Origin: Sepiola atlantica
Lineage: Eukaryota > Mollusca > Cephalopoda > Sepiida > Sepiolidae
Assembly: GCA_963556195.1 (NCBI GenBank)
Contig: CAUVYP010000244.1
Span: 310,001-374,000 of the forward strand
Direction of reading: 5' to 3'
DNA length: 64,000 nt
Shown here: in pieces, positions 26,333 through 41,026 of the stretch
Numbering within the stretch: the first letter of the stretch is position 1
Layout of the letters: each line of letters begins with the position of its first letter
Position numbers and translations under genes: made by a program
The notes under the pieces: generated by a model
Told to the model about the DNA's origin: nothing
What the model saw: only the letters and a program-made list of their open reading frames with translations
The model's database searches: none

Positions 26333-29122
26333 TTAGTGCGATTTTAATTTGATATCGCTTTTGTTTATAACTTCCACATTTATAAGAATTGTGCTCCGAA
26401 ACTTTGCAGACATTAGCGGACACACATTTTCTACTGAAGTACCAAGTTTCAGAAGTTCAGCTCTTGTACTCCCGGAGATATGTCGATACAAACTGAATAC
26501 GCAAAACATCAACAAAATTTAGTGCGATTTTAAGTTGATATCGCTTGTGTTTATAACTTCCACATTTATACAAATTGTGCTCTGAAACTTTGCAGACATT
26601 AGCGGACACACATTTTCTACTGAAGTACCAAGTTTCAGAAGTTCAGCTCTTGTACTCCCGGAGATATGTCGATACAAACTGAATACGCAAAACATCAACA
26701 AAATTTAGTGCGATTTTAAGTTGATATCGCTTTTGTTTATAACTTCCACATTTATAAGAATTGTGCTCTGAAACTTTGCAGACATTAGCGGACAACCATT
26801 TTCTACTGAAGTACCAAGTTTCAGAAGTTCAGCTCTTGTACTCCCGGAGATATGTCGATACAAACTGAATACGCAAAACATCAACACAATTTAGTGCGAT
26901 TTAAAAGGTATATCGCTTGTGTTAATAACTTCCACATTTATAAGAATTGTGCTCCGAAACTTTGCAGACATTAGCGGACACACATTTTCTACTGAAGTAC
27001 CAAGTTTCAGAAGTTCAGCTCTTGTACTCCCAGAGATATGTCGATACAAACTGAAGACGAAAAACATCAACAAAATTTAGTGCGATTTTAAGTTGATATC
27101 GCTTTTGTTTATAACTTCCACATTTATAAGAATTGTGCTCCGAAACTTTGCAGACATTAGCGGACACACATTTTCTACTGAAGTACCAAGTTTCGGAAGT
27201 TCAGCTCTTGTACTCCCGGAGATATGTCGATACAAACTGAATACGCAAAACATCAACAAAATTTAGTGCGATTTTAAGTTGATATCGCTTTTGTTTATAA
27301 CTTCCACATTTATAAGAATTGTGCTCTGAAACTTTGCAGACATTAGCGGACACACATTTTCTACTGAAGTACCAAGTTTCAGAAGTTCAGCTCTTGTACT
27401 CCCGGAGATATGTCGATACAAACTGAATACGCAAAACATCAACAAAATTTAGTGCGATTTAAAAGGTATATCGCTTGTGTTAATAACTTCCACATTTATA
27501 AGAATTGTGCTCTGAAACTTTGCAGACCTTAGCGGACACACATTTTCTACTGAAGTACTAAGTTTCAGAAGTTCAGCTCTTGTACTCCCGGAGATATGTC
27601 GATACAAACTGAATACGCAAAACAGCAACAAAATTTAGTGCGATTTAAAAGGTATATCGCTTGTGTTAATAACTTCCACATTTATAAGAATTGTGCTCCG
27701 AAACTTTGCAGACATTAGCGGACACACATTTTCTACTGAAGTACCAAGTTTCAGAAGTTCAGCTCTTGTACTCCCGGAGATATGTCGATACAAACTGAAT
27801 ACGCAAAACATCAACAAAATTTAGTGCGATTTTAAGTTGATATCGCTTTTGTTTATAACTTCCACATTTATAAGAATTGTGCTCCGAAACTTTGCAGACA
27901 TTAGCGGACACACATTTTCTACTGAAGTACCAAGTTTCAGAAGTTCAGCTCTTGTACTCCCGGAGATATGTCGATACAAACTGAATACGCAAAACATCAA
28001 CAAAATTTAGTGCGATTTTAAGTTGATATCGCTTTTGTTTATAACTTCCACATTTATAAGAATTGTGCTCTGAAACTTTGCAGACATTAGCGGACACACA
28101 TTTTCTACTGAAGTACCAAGTTTCAGAAGTTCAGCTCTTGTACTCCCGGAGATATGTCGATACAAACTGAATACGCAAAACATCAACAAAATTTAGTGCG
28201 ATTTAAAAGGTATATCGCTTGTGTTAATAACTTCCACATTTATAAGAATTGTGCTCTGAAACTTTGCAGACCTTAGCGGACACACATTTTCTACTGAAGT
28301 ACTAAGTTTCAGAAGTTCAGCTCTTGTACTCCCGGAGATATGTCGATACAAACTGAATACGCAAAACAGCAACAAAATTTAGTGCGATTTAAAAGGTATA
28401 TCGCTTGTGTTAATAACTTCCACATTTATAAGAATTGTGCTCCGAAACTTTGCAGACATTAGCGGACACACATTTTCTACTGAAGTACCAAGTTTCAGAA
28501 GTTCAGCTCTTGTACTCCCGGAGATATGTCGATACAAACTGAATACGCAAAACATCAACAAAATTTAGTGCGATTTTAAGTTGATATCGCTTTTGTTTAT
28601 AACTTCCACATTTATAAGAATTGTGCTCCGAAACTTTGCAGACATTAGCGGACACACATTTTCTACTGAAGTACCAAGTTTCAGAAGTTCAGCTCTTGTA
28701 CTCCCGGAGATATGTCGATACAAACTGAATACGCAAAACATCAACAAAATTTAGTGCGATTTTAAGTTGATATCGCTTTTGTTTATAACTTCCACATTTA
28801 TAAGAATTGTGCTCTGAAACTTTGCAGACATTAGCGGACACACATTTTATACTGAAGTACCAAGTTTCAGAAGTTCAGCTCTTGTACTCCCGGAGATATG
28901 TCGATACAAACTGAATACGCAAAACATCAACAAAATTTAGTGCGATTTAAAAGGTATATCGCTTGTGTTAATAACTTCCACATTTATAAGAATTGTGCTC
29001 TGAAACTTTGCAGACCTTAGCGGACACACATTTTCTACTGAAGTACCAAGTTTCAGAAGTTCAGCTCTTGTACTCCCGGAGATATGTCGATACAAACTGA
29101 ATACGCAAAACATCAACAAAAT
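26333..29122. repeat. 15-monomer HOR (2,790 bp)
   Basis: Order: E, F, AQ (gacaaccatt), B, A (tttcggaag), AQ, BrQ (aacagcaac), B, A, AQ, BrQ (aacagcaac), B, A, AQ (ttttatactg), BrQ. It equals the following 11-mer with one extra A-AQ-BrQ-B tetramer. The aacagcaac marker is duplicated at exactly 744 bp (near 27623 and 28367). Confidence 0.87.
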
Positions 29123-32100
29123 TTAGTGCGATTTTAATTTGATATCGCTTTTGTTTATAACTTCCACATTTATAAGAATTGTGCTCCGAAACTTTGCAGA
29201 CATTAGCGGACACACATTTTCTACTGAAGTACCAAGTTTCAGAAGTTCAGCTCTTGTACTCCCGGAGATATGTCGATACAAACTGAATACGCAAAACATC
29301 AACAAAATTTAGTGCGATTTTAAGTTGATATCGCTTGTGTTTATAACTTCCACATTTATACAAATTGTGCTCTGAAACTTTGCAGACATTAGCGGACACA
29401 CATTTTCTACTGAAGTACCAAGTTTCAGAAGTTCAGCTCTTGTACTCCCGGAGATATGTCGATACAAACTGAATACGCAAAACATCAACAAAATTTAGTG
29501 CGATTTTAAGTTGATATCGCTTTTGTTTATAACTTCCACATTTATAAGAATTGTGCTCTGAAACTTTGCAGACATTAGCGGACAACCATTTTCTACTGAA
29601 GTACCAAGTTTCAGAAGTTCAGCTCTTGTACTCCCGGAGATATGTCGATACAAACTGAATACGCAAAACATCAACACAATTTAGTGCGATTTAAAAGGTA
29701 TATCGCTTGTGTTAATAACTTCCACATTTATAAGAATTGTGCTCCGAAACTTTGCAGACATTAGCGGACACACATTTTCTACTGAAGTACCAAGTTTCAG
29801 AAGTTCAGCTCTTGTACTCCCAGAGATATGTCGATACAAACTGAAGACGAAAAACATCAACAAAATTTAGTGCGATTTTAAGTTGATATCGCTTTTGTTT
29901 ATAACTTCCACATTTATAAGAATTGTGCTCCGAAACTTTGCAGACATTAGCGGACACACATTTTCTACTGAAGTACCAAGTTTCGGAAGTTCAGCTCTTG
30001 TACTCCCGGAGATATGTCGATACAAACTGAATACGCAAAACATCAACAAAATTTAGTGCGATTTTAAGTTGATATCGCTTTTGTTTATAACTTCCACATT
30101 TATAAGAATTGTGCTCTGAAACTTTGCAGACATTAGCGGACACACATTTTCTACTGAAGTACCAAGTTTCAGAAGTTCAGCTCTTGTACTCCCGGAGATA
30201 TGTCGATACAAACTGAATACGCAAAACATCAACAAAATTTAGTGCGATTTAAAAGGTATATCGCTTGTGTTAATAACTTCCACATTTATAAGAATTGTGC
30301 TCTGAAACTTTGCAGACCTTAGCGGACACACATTTTCTACTGAAGTACTAAGTTTCAGAAGTTCAGCTCTTGTACTCCCGGAGATATGTCGATACAAACT
30401 GAATACGCAAAACAGCAACAAAATTTAGTGCGATTTAAAAGGTATATCGCTTGTGTTAATAACTTCCACATTTATAAGAATTGTGCTCCGAAACTTTGCA
30501 GACATTAGCGGACACACATTTTCTACTGAAGTACCAAGTTTCAGAAGTTCAGCTCTTGTACTCCCGGAGATATGTCGATACAAACTGAATACGCAAAACA
30601 TCAACAAAATTTAGTGCGATTTTAAGTTGATATCGCTTTTGTTTATAACTTCCACATTTATAAGAATTGTGCTCCGAAACTTTGCAGACATTAGCGGACA
30701 CACATTTTCTACTGAAGTACCAAGTTTCAGAAGTTCAGCTCTTGTACTCCCGGAGATATGTCGATACAAACTGAATACGCAAAACATCAACAAAATTTAG
30801 TGCGATTTTAAGTTGATATCGCTTTTGTTTATAACTTCCACATTTATAAGAATTGTGCTCTGAAACTTTGCAGACATTAGCGGACACACATTTTATACTG
30901 AAGTACCAAGTTTCAGAAGTTCAGCTCTTGTACTCCCGGAGATATGTCGATACAAACTGAATACGCAAAACATCAACAAAATTTAGTGCGATTTAAAAGG
31001 TATATCGCTTGTGTTAATAACTTCCACATTTATAAGAATTGTGCTCTGAAACTTTGCAGACCTTAGCGGACACACATTTTCTACTGAAGTACCAAGTTTC
31101 AGAAGTTCAGCTCTTGTACTCCCGGAGATATGTCGATACAAACTGAATACGCAAAACATCAACAAAATTTAGTGCGATTTTAATTTGATATCGCTTTTGT
31201 TTATAACTTCCACATTTATAAGAATTGTGCTCCGAAACTTTGCAGACATTAGCGGACACACATTTTCTACTGAAGTACCAAGTTTCAGAAGTTCAGCTCT
31301 TGTACTCCCGGAGATATGTCGATACAAACTGAATACGCAAAACATCAACAAAATTTAGTGCGATTTTAAGTTGATATCGCTTGTGTTTATAACTTCCACA
31401 TTTATACAAATTGTGCTCTGAAACTTTGCAGACATTAGCGGACACACATTTTCTACTGAAGTACCAAGTTTAAGAAGTTCAGCTCTTGTACTCCCGGAGA
31501 TATGTCGATACAAACTGAATACGCAAAACATCAACAAAATTTAGTGCGATTTTAAGTTGATATCGCTTTTGTTTATAACTTCCACATTTATAAGAATTGT
31601 GCTCTGAAACTTTGCAGACATTAGCGGACAACCATTTTCTACTGAAGTACCAAGTTTCAGAAGTTCAGCTCTTGTACTCCCGGAGATATGTCGATACAAA
31701 CTGAATACGCAAAACATCAACACAATTTAGTGCGATTTAAAAGGTATATCGCTTGTGTTAATAACTTCCACATTTATAAGAATTGTGCTCCGAAACTTTG
31801 CAGACATTAGCGGACACACATTTTCTACTGAAGTACCAAGTTTCAGAAGTTCAGCTCTTGTACTCCCAGAGATATGTCGATACAAACTGAAGACGCAAAA
31901 CATCAACAAAATTTAGTGCGATTTTAAGTTGATATCGCTTTTGTTTATAACTTCCACATTTATAAGAATTGTGCTCCGAAACTTTGCAGACATTAGCGGA
32001 CACACATTTTCTACTGAAGTACCAAGTTTCGGAAGTTCAGCTCTTGTACTCCCGGAGATATGTCGATACAAACTGAATACGCAAAACATCAACAAAATTT

Positions 32101-33214
32101 AGTGCGATTTTAAGTTGATATCGCTTTTGTTTATAACTTCCACATTTATAAGAATTGTGCTCTGAAACTTTGCAGACATTAGCGGACACACATTTTCTAC
32201 TGAAGTACCAAGTTTCAGAAGTTCAGCTCTTGTACTCCCGGAGATATGTCGATACAAACTGAATACGCAAAACATCAACAAAATTTAGTGCGATTTAAAA
32301 GGTATATCGCTTGTGTTAATAACTTCCACATTTATAAGAATTGTGCTCTGAAACTTTGCAGACCTTAGCGGACACACATTTTCTACTGAAGTACTAAGTT
32401 TCAGAAGTTCAGCTCTTGTACTCCCGGAGATATGTCGATACAAACTGAATACGCAAAACATCAACAAAATTTAGTGCGATTTAAAAGGTATATCGCTTGT
32501 GTTAATAACTTCCACATTTATAAGAATTGTGCTCCGAAACTTTGCAGACATTAGCGGACACACATTTTCTACTGAAGTACCAAGTTTCAGAAGTTCAGCT
32601 CTTGTACTCCCGGAGATATGTCGATACAAACTGAATACGCAAAACATCAACAAAATTTAGTGCGATTTTAAGTTGATATCGCTTTTGTTTATAACTTCCA
32701 CATTTATAAGAATTGTGCTCCGAAACTTTGCAGACATTAGCGGACACACATTTTCTACTGAAGTACCAAGTTTCAGAAGTTCAGCACTTGTACTCCCGGA
32801 GATATGTCGATACAAACTGAATACGCAAAACATCAACAAAATTTAGTGCGATTTTAAGTTGATATCGCTTTTGTTTATAACTTCCACATTTATAAGAATT
32901 GTGCTCTGAAACTTTGCAGACATTAGCGGACACACATTTTATACTGAAGTACCAAGTTTCAGAAGTTCAGCTCTTGTACTCCCGGAGATATGTCGATACA
33001 AACTGAATACGCAAAACATCAACAAAATTTAGTGCGATTTAAAAGGTATATCGCTTGTGTTAATAACTTCCACATTTATAAGAATTGTGCTCTGAAACTT
33101 TGCAGACCTTAGCGGACACACATTTTCTACTGAAGTACCAAGTTTCAGAAGTTCAGCTCTTGTACTCCCGGAGATATGTCGATACAAACTGAATACGCAA
33201 AACATCAACAAAAT
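29123..33214. repeat. 11-monomer HOR (2,046 bp), two tandem copies
   Basis: Copies at 29123-31168 and 31169-33214: E, F, AQ (gacaaccatt), B, A (tttcggaag), AQ, BrQ, B, A, AQ (ttttatactg), BrQ. The gacaaccatt marker sits at 29581 and 31627, and ttttatactg near 30891 and 32937, both 2,046 bp apart. The first copy keeps the aacagcaac and gacgaaaaac changes of the preceding 15-mer; the second lacks them. Confidence 0.88.
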
Positions 33215-34516
33215 TTAGTGCGATTTAAAAGGTATATCGCTTGTGTTAATAACTTCCACATTTATAAGAATTGTGCTCCGAAACTTTGCAGACATTAGCG
33301 GACACACATTTTCTACTGAAGTACCAAGTTTCAGAAGTTCAGCTCTTGTACTCCCGGAGATATGTCGATACCAACTGAATACGCAAAACATCAACAAAAT
33401 TTAGTGCGATTTTAAGTTGATATCGCTTTTGTTTATAACTTCCACATTTATAAGAATTGTGCTCCGAAACTTTGCAGACATTAGCGGACACACATTTTCT
33501 ACTGAAGTACCAAGTTTCAGAAGTTCAGCTCTTGTACTCCCGGAGATATGTCGATACAAACTGAATACGCAAAACATCAACAAAATTTAGTGCGATTTTA
33601 AGTTGATATCGCTTTTGTTTATAACTTCCACATTTATAAGAATTGTGCTCTGAAACTTTGCAGACATTAGCGGACACACATTTTCTACTGAAGTACCAAG
33701 TTTCAGAAGTTCAGCTCTTGTACTCCCGGAGATATGTCGATACAAACTGAATACGCAAAACATCAACAAAATTTAGTGCGATTTAAAAGGTATATCGCTT
33801 GTGTTAATAACTTCCATAGTTATAAGAATTGTGCTCTGAAACTTTGCAGACCTTAGCGGACACACATTTTCTACTGAAGTACCAAGTTTCAGAAGTTCAG
33901 CTCTTGTACTCCCGGAGATATGTCGATACAAACTGAATACGCAAAACATCAACAATATTTAGTGCGATTAAAAAGGTATATCGCTTGTGTTAATAACTTC
34001 CACATTTATAAGAATTGTGCTCCGAAACTTTGCAGACATTAGCGGACACACATTTTCTACTGAAGTACCAAGTTTCAGAAGTTCAGCTCTTGTACTCCCG
34101 GAGATATGTCGATACAAACTGAATACGCAAAACATCAACAAAATTTAGTGCGATTTTAAGTTGATATCGCTTGTGTTTATAACTTCCACATTTATACAAA
34201 TTGTGCTCTGAAACTTTGCAGACATTAGCGGACACACATTTTCTACTGAAGTACCAAGTTTCAGAAGTTCAGCTCTTGTACTCCCGGAGATATGTCGATA
34301 CAAACTGAATACGCAAAACATCAACACAATTTAGTGCGATTTAAAAGGTATATCGCTTGTGTTAATAACTTCCACATTTATAAGAATTGTGCTCTGAAAC
34401 TTTGCAGACCTTAGCGGACACACATTTTCTACTGAAGTACCAAGTTTCATAAGTTCAGCTCTTGTACTCCCGGAGATATGTCGATACAAACTGAATACGC
34501 AAAACATCAACAAAAT
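33215..34516. repeat. 7-monomer HOR (1,302 bp)
   Basis: Order: B (gataccaactg), A, AQ, BrQ (cttccatagttat), B*, F, BrQ (ttcataagttc). The next gataccaactg unit is 1,302 bp later. Both gataccaactg and cttccatagttat are private to 33-41 kb and act as landmarks for the following HORs. Confidence 0.88.
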
Positions 34517-36748
34517 TTAGTGCGATTTAAAAGGTATATCGCTTGTGTTAATAACTTCCACATTTATAAGAATTGTGCTCCGAAACTTTGCAGACATTAG
34601 CGGACACACATTTTCTACTGAAGTACCAAGTTTCAGAAGTTCAGCTCTTGTACTCCCGGAGATATGTCGATACCAACTGAATACGCAAAACATCAACAAA
34701 ATTTAGTGCGATTTTAAGTTGATATCGCTTTTGTTTATAACTTCCACATTTATAAGAATTGTGCTCCGAAACTTTGCAGACATTAGCGGACACACATTTT
34801 CTACTGAAGTACCAAGTTTCAGAAGTTCAGCTCTTGTACTCCCGGAGATATGTCGATACAAACTGAATACGCAAAACATCAACAAAATTTAGTGCGATTT
34901 TAAGTTGATATCGCTTTTGTTTATAACTTCCACATTTATAAGAATTGTGCTCTGAAACTTTGCAGACATTAGCGGACACACATTTTCTACTGAAGTACCA
35001 AGTTTCAGAAGTTCAGCTCTTGTACTCCCGGAGATATGTCGATACAAACTGAATACGCAAAACATCAACAAAATTTAGTGCGATTTAAAAGGTATATCGC
35101 TTGTGTTAATAACTTCCATAGTTATAAGAATTGTGCTCTGAAACTTTGCAGACCTTAGCGGACACACATTTTCTACTGAAGTACCAAGTTTCAGAAGTTC
35201 AGCTCTTGTACTCCCGGAGATATGTCGATACAAACTGAATACGCAAAACATCAACAATATTTAGTGCGATTAAAAAGGTATATCGCTTGTGTTAATAACT
35301 TCCACATTTATAAGAATTGTGCTCCGAAACTTTGCAGACATTAGCGGACACACATTTTCTACTGAAGTACCAAGTTTCAGAAGTTCAGCTCTTGTACTCC
35401 CGGAGATATGTCGATACAAACTGAATACGCAAAACATCAACAAAATTTAGTGCGATTTTAAGTTGATATCGCTTGTGTTTATAACTTCCACATTTATACA
35501 AATTGTGCTCTGAAACTTTGCAGACATTAGCGGACACACATTTTCTACTGAAGTACCAAGTTTCAGAAGTTCAGCTCTTGTACTCCCGGAGATATGTCGA
35601 TACAAACTGAATACGCAAAACATCAACAAAATTTGATGCGATTTTAAGTTGATATCGCTTTTGTTTATAACTTCCACATTTATAAGAATTGTGCTCTGAC
35701 ACTTTGCAGACATTAGCGGACACACATTTTCTACTGAAGTACCAAGTTTCAGAAGTTCAGCTCTTGTACTCCCGGAGATATGTCGATACAAACTGAATAC
35801 GCAAAACATCAACAAAATTTAGTGCGATTTAAAAGGTATATCGCTTGTGTTAATAACTTCCACATTTATAAGAATTGTGCTCCGAAACTTTGCAGACATT
35901 AGCGGACACACATTTTCTACTGAAGTACCAAGTTTCAGAAGTTCAGCTCTTGTACTCCCGGAGATATGTCGATACAAACTGAATACGCAAAACATCAACA
36001 AAATTTAGTGCGATTTTAAGTTGATATCGCTTTTGTTAATAACTTCCACATTTATGAGAATTGTGCTCCGAAACTTTGCAGACAATAGCGGACACACATT
36101 TTCTACTGATGTACGAAGTTTCAGAAGTTCAGCTCTTGTACTCCCGGAGATATGTCGATACAAACTGAATACGCAAAACATAAACAAAATTTAGTGCGAT
36201 TTAAAGTTGATAAGTCTTTTGTTAATAACTTCCACATTTATAAGAATTGTGCTCCGAAACTTTGCAGACATTAGCGGACACACATTTTCTACTGAAGTAC
36301 CAAGTTTCAGAAGTTCAGCTCTTGTACTCCCGGAGATATGTCGATACAAACTGAATACGCAAAACATCAACAAAATTTAGTGCGATTTTAAGTTGATATC
36401 GCTTTTGTTTATAACTTCCACATTTATAAGAATTGTGCTCCGAAACTTTGCAGACATTAGCGGACACACATTTTCTACTGAAGTACCAAGTTTCAGAAGT
36501 TCAGCTCTTGCACTCCCGGAGATATGTCGATACAAACTGAATACGCAAAACATCAACAAAATTTAGTGCGATTTTAAGTTGATATCGCTTGTGTTTATAA
36601 CTTCCACATTTATAAGAATTGTGCTCTGAAACTTTGCAGACCTTAGCGGACACACATTTTCTACTGAAGTACCAAGTTTCATAAGTTCAGCTCTTGTACT
36701 CCCGGAGATATGTCGATACAAACTGAATACGCAAAACATCAACAAAAT
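34517..36748. repeat. 12-monomer HOR (2,232 bp)
   Basis: Order: B (gataccaactg), A, AQ, BrQ (cttccatagttat), B*, F, AQ (ctctgacact), B, G', C', A (ctcttgcactcc), A/F-like rQ (ttcataag). It is the 7-mer with AQ-B-G'-C'-A added after F. The marked units recur 2,232 bp later at 36749 and 37307. Confidence 0.87.
35447..35815 (-). other. Two-monomer read-through open frame, 122 codons, copy 1
   Basis: The unit boundary reads aaatttgatgcg instead of aaatttagtgcg. On the minus strand this turns the usual TAA stop into CAA (Gln), so two 60-codon frames fuse. The fused frame has no recognisable domain and appears only because the monomer is 62 codons long. Identical fusions at 37679-38047 and 41027-41395 are HOR copies of the same mutation. 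I do not regard it as a gene. Confidence 0.8.
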
Positions 36749-37306
36749 TTAGTGCGATTTAAAAGGTATATCGCTTGTGTTAATAACTTCCACATTTATA
36801 AGAATTGTGCTCCGAAACTTTGCAGACATTAGAGGACACACATTTTCTACTGAAGTACCAAGTTTCAGAAGTTCAGCTCTTGTACTCCCGGAGATATGTC
36901 GATACCAACTGAATACGCAAAACATCAACAAAATTTAGTGCGATTTTAAGTTGATATCGCTTTTGTTTATAACTTCCACATTTATAAGAATTGTGCTCCG
37001 AAACTTTGCAGACATTAGCGGACACACATTTTCTACGGAAGTACCAAGTTTCAGAAGTTCAGCTCTTGTACTCCCGGAGATATGTCGATACAAACTGAAT
37101 ACGCAAAACATCAACAAAATTTAGTGCGATTTTAAGTTGATATCGCTTTTGTTTATAACTTCCACATTTATAAGAATTGTGCTCTGAAACTTTGCAGACA
37201 TTAGCGGACACACATTTTCTACTGAAGTACCAAGTTTCAGAAGTTCAGCTCTTGTACTCCCGGAGATATGTCGATACAAACTGAATACGCAAAACATCAA
37301 CAAAAT
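36749..37306. repeat. Three-monomer link B-A-AQ
   Basis: These are the last three units of a 12-mer register: B with gataccaactg and a private tagaggacac, A with ctacggaag, and AQ. They lead into the 18-mers. Confidence 0.8.
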
Positions 37307-37678
37307 TTAGTGCGATTTAAAAGGTATATCGCTTGTGTTAATAACTTCCATAGTTATAAGAATTGTGCTCTGAAACTTTGCAGACCTTAGCGGACACACA
37401 TTTTCTACTGAAGTACCAAGTTTCAGAAGTTCAGCTCTTGTACTCCCGGAGATATGTCGATACAAACTGAATACGCAAAACATCAACAATATTTAGTGCG
37501 ATTAAAAAGGTATATCGCTTGTGTTAATAACTTCCACATTTATAAGAATTGTGCTCCGAAACTTTGCAGACATTAGCGGACACACATTTTCTACTGAAGT
37601 ACCAAGTTTCAGAAGTTCAGCTCTTGTACTCCCGGAGATATGTCGATACAAACTGAATACGCAAAACATCAACAAAAT

Positions 37679-38047
37679 TTAGTGCGATTTTAAGTTGATA
37701 TCGCTTGTGTTTATAACTTCCACATTTATACAAATTGTGCTCTGAAACTTTGCAGACATTAGCGGACACACATTTTCTACTGAAGTACCAAGTTTCAGAA
37801 GTTCAGCTCTTGTACTCCCGGAGATATGTCGATACAAACTGAATACGCAAAACATCAACAAAATTTGATGCGATTTTAAGTTGATATCGCTTTTGTTTAT
37901 AACTTCCACATTTATAAGAATTGTGCTCTGACACTTTGCAGACATTAGCGGACACACATTTTCTACTGAAGTACCAAGTTTCAGAAGTTCAGCTCTTGTA
38001 CTCCCGGAGATATGTCGATACAAACTGAATACGCAAAACATCAACAA
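37679..38047 (-). other. Two-monomer read-through open frame, copy 2
   Basis: Same stop-to-CAA change at the unit boundary near 37862-37868, carried here by amplification of the surrounding HOR, 2,232 bp from copy 1. Not considered coding. Confidence 0.8.
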
Positions 38048-41026
38048 AATTTAGTGCGATTTAAAAGGTATATCGCTTGTGTTAATAACTTCCACATTTA
38101 TAAGAATTGTGCTCCGAAACTTTGCAGACATTAGCGGACACACATTTTCTACTGAAGTACCAAGTTTCAGAAGTTCAGCTCTTGTACTCCCGGAGATATG
38201 TCGATACAAACTGAATACGCAAAACATCAACAAAATTTAGTGCGATTTTAAGTTGATATCGCTTTTGTTAATAACTTCCACATTTATGAGAATTGTGCTC
38301 CGAAACTTTGCAGACAATAGCGGACACACATTTTCTACTGATGTACGAAGTTTCAGAAGTTCAGCTCTTGTACTCCCGGAGATATGTCGATACAAACTGA
38401 ATACGCAAAACATAAACAAAATTTAGTGCGATTTAAAGTTGATAAGTCTTTTGTTAATAACTTCCACATTTATAAGAATTGTGCTCCGAAACTTTGCAGA
38501 CATTAGCGGACACACATTTTCTACTGAAGTACCAAGTTTCAGAAGTTCAGCTCTTGTACTCCCGGAGATATGTCGATACAAACTGAATACGCAAAACATC
38601 AACAAAATTTAGTGCGATTTTAAGTTGATATCGCTTTTGTTTATAACTTCCACATTTATAAGAATTGTGCTCCGAAACTTTGCAGACATTAGCGGACACA
38701 CATTTTCTACTGAAGTACCAAGTTTCAGAAGTTCAGCTCTTGCACTCCCGGAGATATGTCGATACAAACTGAATACGCAAAACATCAACAAAATTTAGTG
38801 CGATTTTAAGTTGATATCGCTTGTGTTTATAACTTCCACATTTATACAAATTGTGCTCTGAAACTTTGCCGACATTAGCGGACACACATTTTCTACTGAA
38901 GTACCAAGTTTCAGAAGTTCAGCTCTTGTACTCCCGGAGATATGTCGATACAAACTGAATACGCAAAACATCAACAAAATTTAGTGCGATTTAAAAGGTA
39001 TATCGCTTGTGTTAATAACTTCCACATTTATAAGAATTGTGCTCCGAAACTTTGCAGACATTAGCGGACACACATTTTCTACGGAAGTACCAAGTTTCAG
39101 AAGTTCAGCTCTTGTACTCCCGGAGATATGTCGATACAAACTGAATACGCAAAACATCAACAAAATTTAGTGCGATTTAAAGTTGATATCGCTTTTGTTT
39201 ATAACTTCCACATTTATAAGAATTGTGCTCCGAAACTTTGCAGACCTTAGCGGACACACATTTTCTACTGAAGTACCAAGTTTCAGAAGTTCAGCTCTTG
39301 TACTCCCGGAGATATGTCGATACAAACTGAATACGCAAAACATCAACAAAATTTAATGCGATTTTAAGTTGATATCGCTTTTGTTTATAACTTCCACATT
39401 TATAAGAATTGTGCTCTGACACTTTGCAGACATTAGCGGACACACATTTTCTACTGAAGTACCAAGTTTCAGAAGTTCAGCTCTTGTACTCCCGGAGATA
39501 TGTCGATACAAACTGAATACGCAAAACATCAACAAAATTTAGTGCGATTTAAAAGGTATATCGCTTGTGTTAATAACTTCCACATTTATAAGAATTGTGC
39601 TCCGAAACTTTGCAGACATTAGCGGACACACATTTTCTACTGAAGTACCAAGTTTCAGAAGTTCAGCTCTTGTACTCCCGGAGATATGTCGATACAAACT
39701 GAATACGCAAAACATCAACAAAATTTAGTGCGATTTTAAGTTGATATCGCTTTTGTTAATAACTTCCACATTTATGAGAATTGTGCTCCGAAACTTTGCA
39801 GACAATAGCGGACACACATTTTCTACTGATGTACGAAGTTTCAGAAGTTCAGCTCTTGTACTCCCGGAGATATGTCGATACAAACTGAATACGCAATACA
39901 TAAACAAAATTTAGTGCGATTTAAAGTTGATAAGTCTTTTGTTAATAACTTCCACATTTATAAGAATTGTGCTCTGAAACTTTGCAGACATTAGCGGACA
40001 CACATTTTCTACTGAAGTACCAAGGTTCAGAAGTTCAGCTCTTGTACTCCCGGAGATATGTCGATACAAACTGAATACGCAAAACATCAACAAAATTTAG
40101 TGCGATTTTAAGTTGATATCGCTTTTGTTTATAACTTCCACATTTATAAGAATTGTGCTCCGAAACTTTGCAGACATTAGCGGACACACATTTTCTACTG
40201 AAGTACCAAGTTTCAGAAGTTCAGCTCTTGCACTCCCGGAGATATGTCGATACAAACTGAATACGCAAAACATCAACAAAATTTAGTGCGATTTTAAGTT
40301 GATATCGCTTGTGTTTATAACTTCCACATTTATACAAATTGTGCTCTGAAACTTTGCAGACATTAGCGGACACACATTTTCTACTGAAGTACCAAGTTTC
40401 AGAAGTTCAGCTCTTGTACTCCCGGAGATATGTCGATACAAACTGAATACGCAAAACATCAACAAAATTTAGTGCGATTTAAAAGGTATATCGCTTGTGT
40501 TAATAACTTCCACATTTATAAGAATTGTGCTCCGAAACTTTGCAGACATTAGCGGACACACATTTTCTACTGAAGTACCAAGTTTCAGAAGTTCAGCTCT
40601 TGTACTCCCGGAGATATGTCGATACAAACTGAATACGCAAAACATCAACAAAATTTAGTGCGATTTAAAAGGTATATCGCTTGTGTTAATAACTTCCATA
40701 GTTATAAGAATTGTGCTCTGAAACTTTGCAGACCTTAGCGGACACACATTTTCTACTGAAGTACCAAGTTTCAGAAGTTCAGCTCTTGTACTCCCGGAGA
40801 TATGTCGATACAAACTGAATACGCAAAACATCAACAATATTTAGTGCGATTAAAAAGGTATATCGCTTGTGTTAATAACTTCCACATTTATAAGAATTGT
40901 GCTCCAAAACTTTGCAGACATTAGCGGACACACATTTTCTACTGAAGTACCAAGTTTCAGAAGTTCAGCTCTTGTACTCCCGGAGATATGTCGATACAAA
41001 CTGAATACGCAAAACATCAACAAAAT

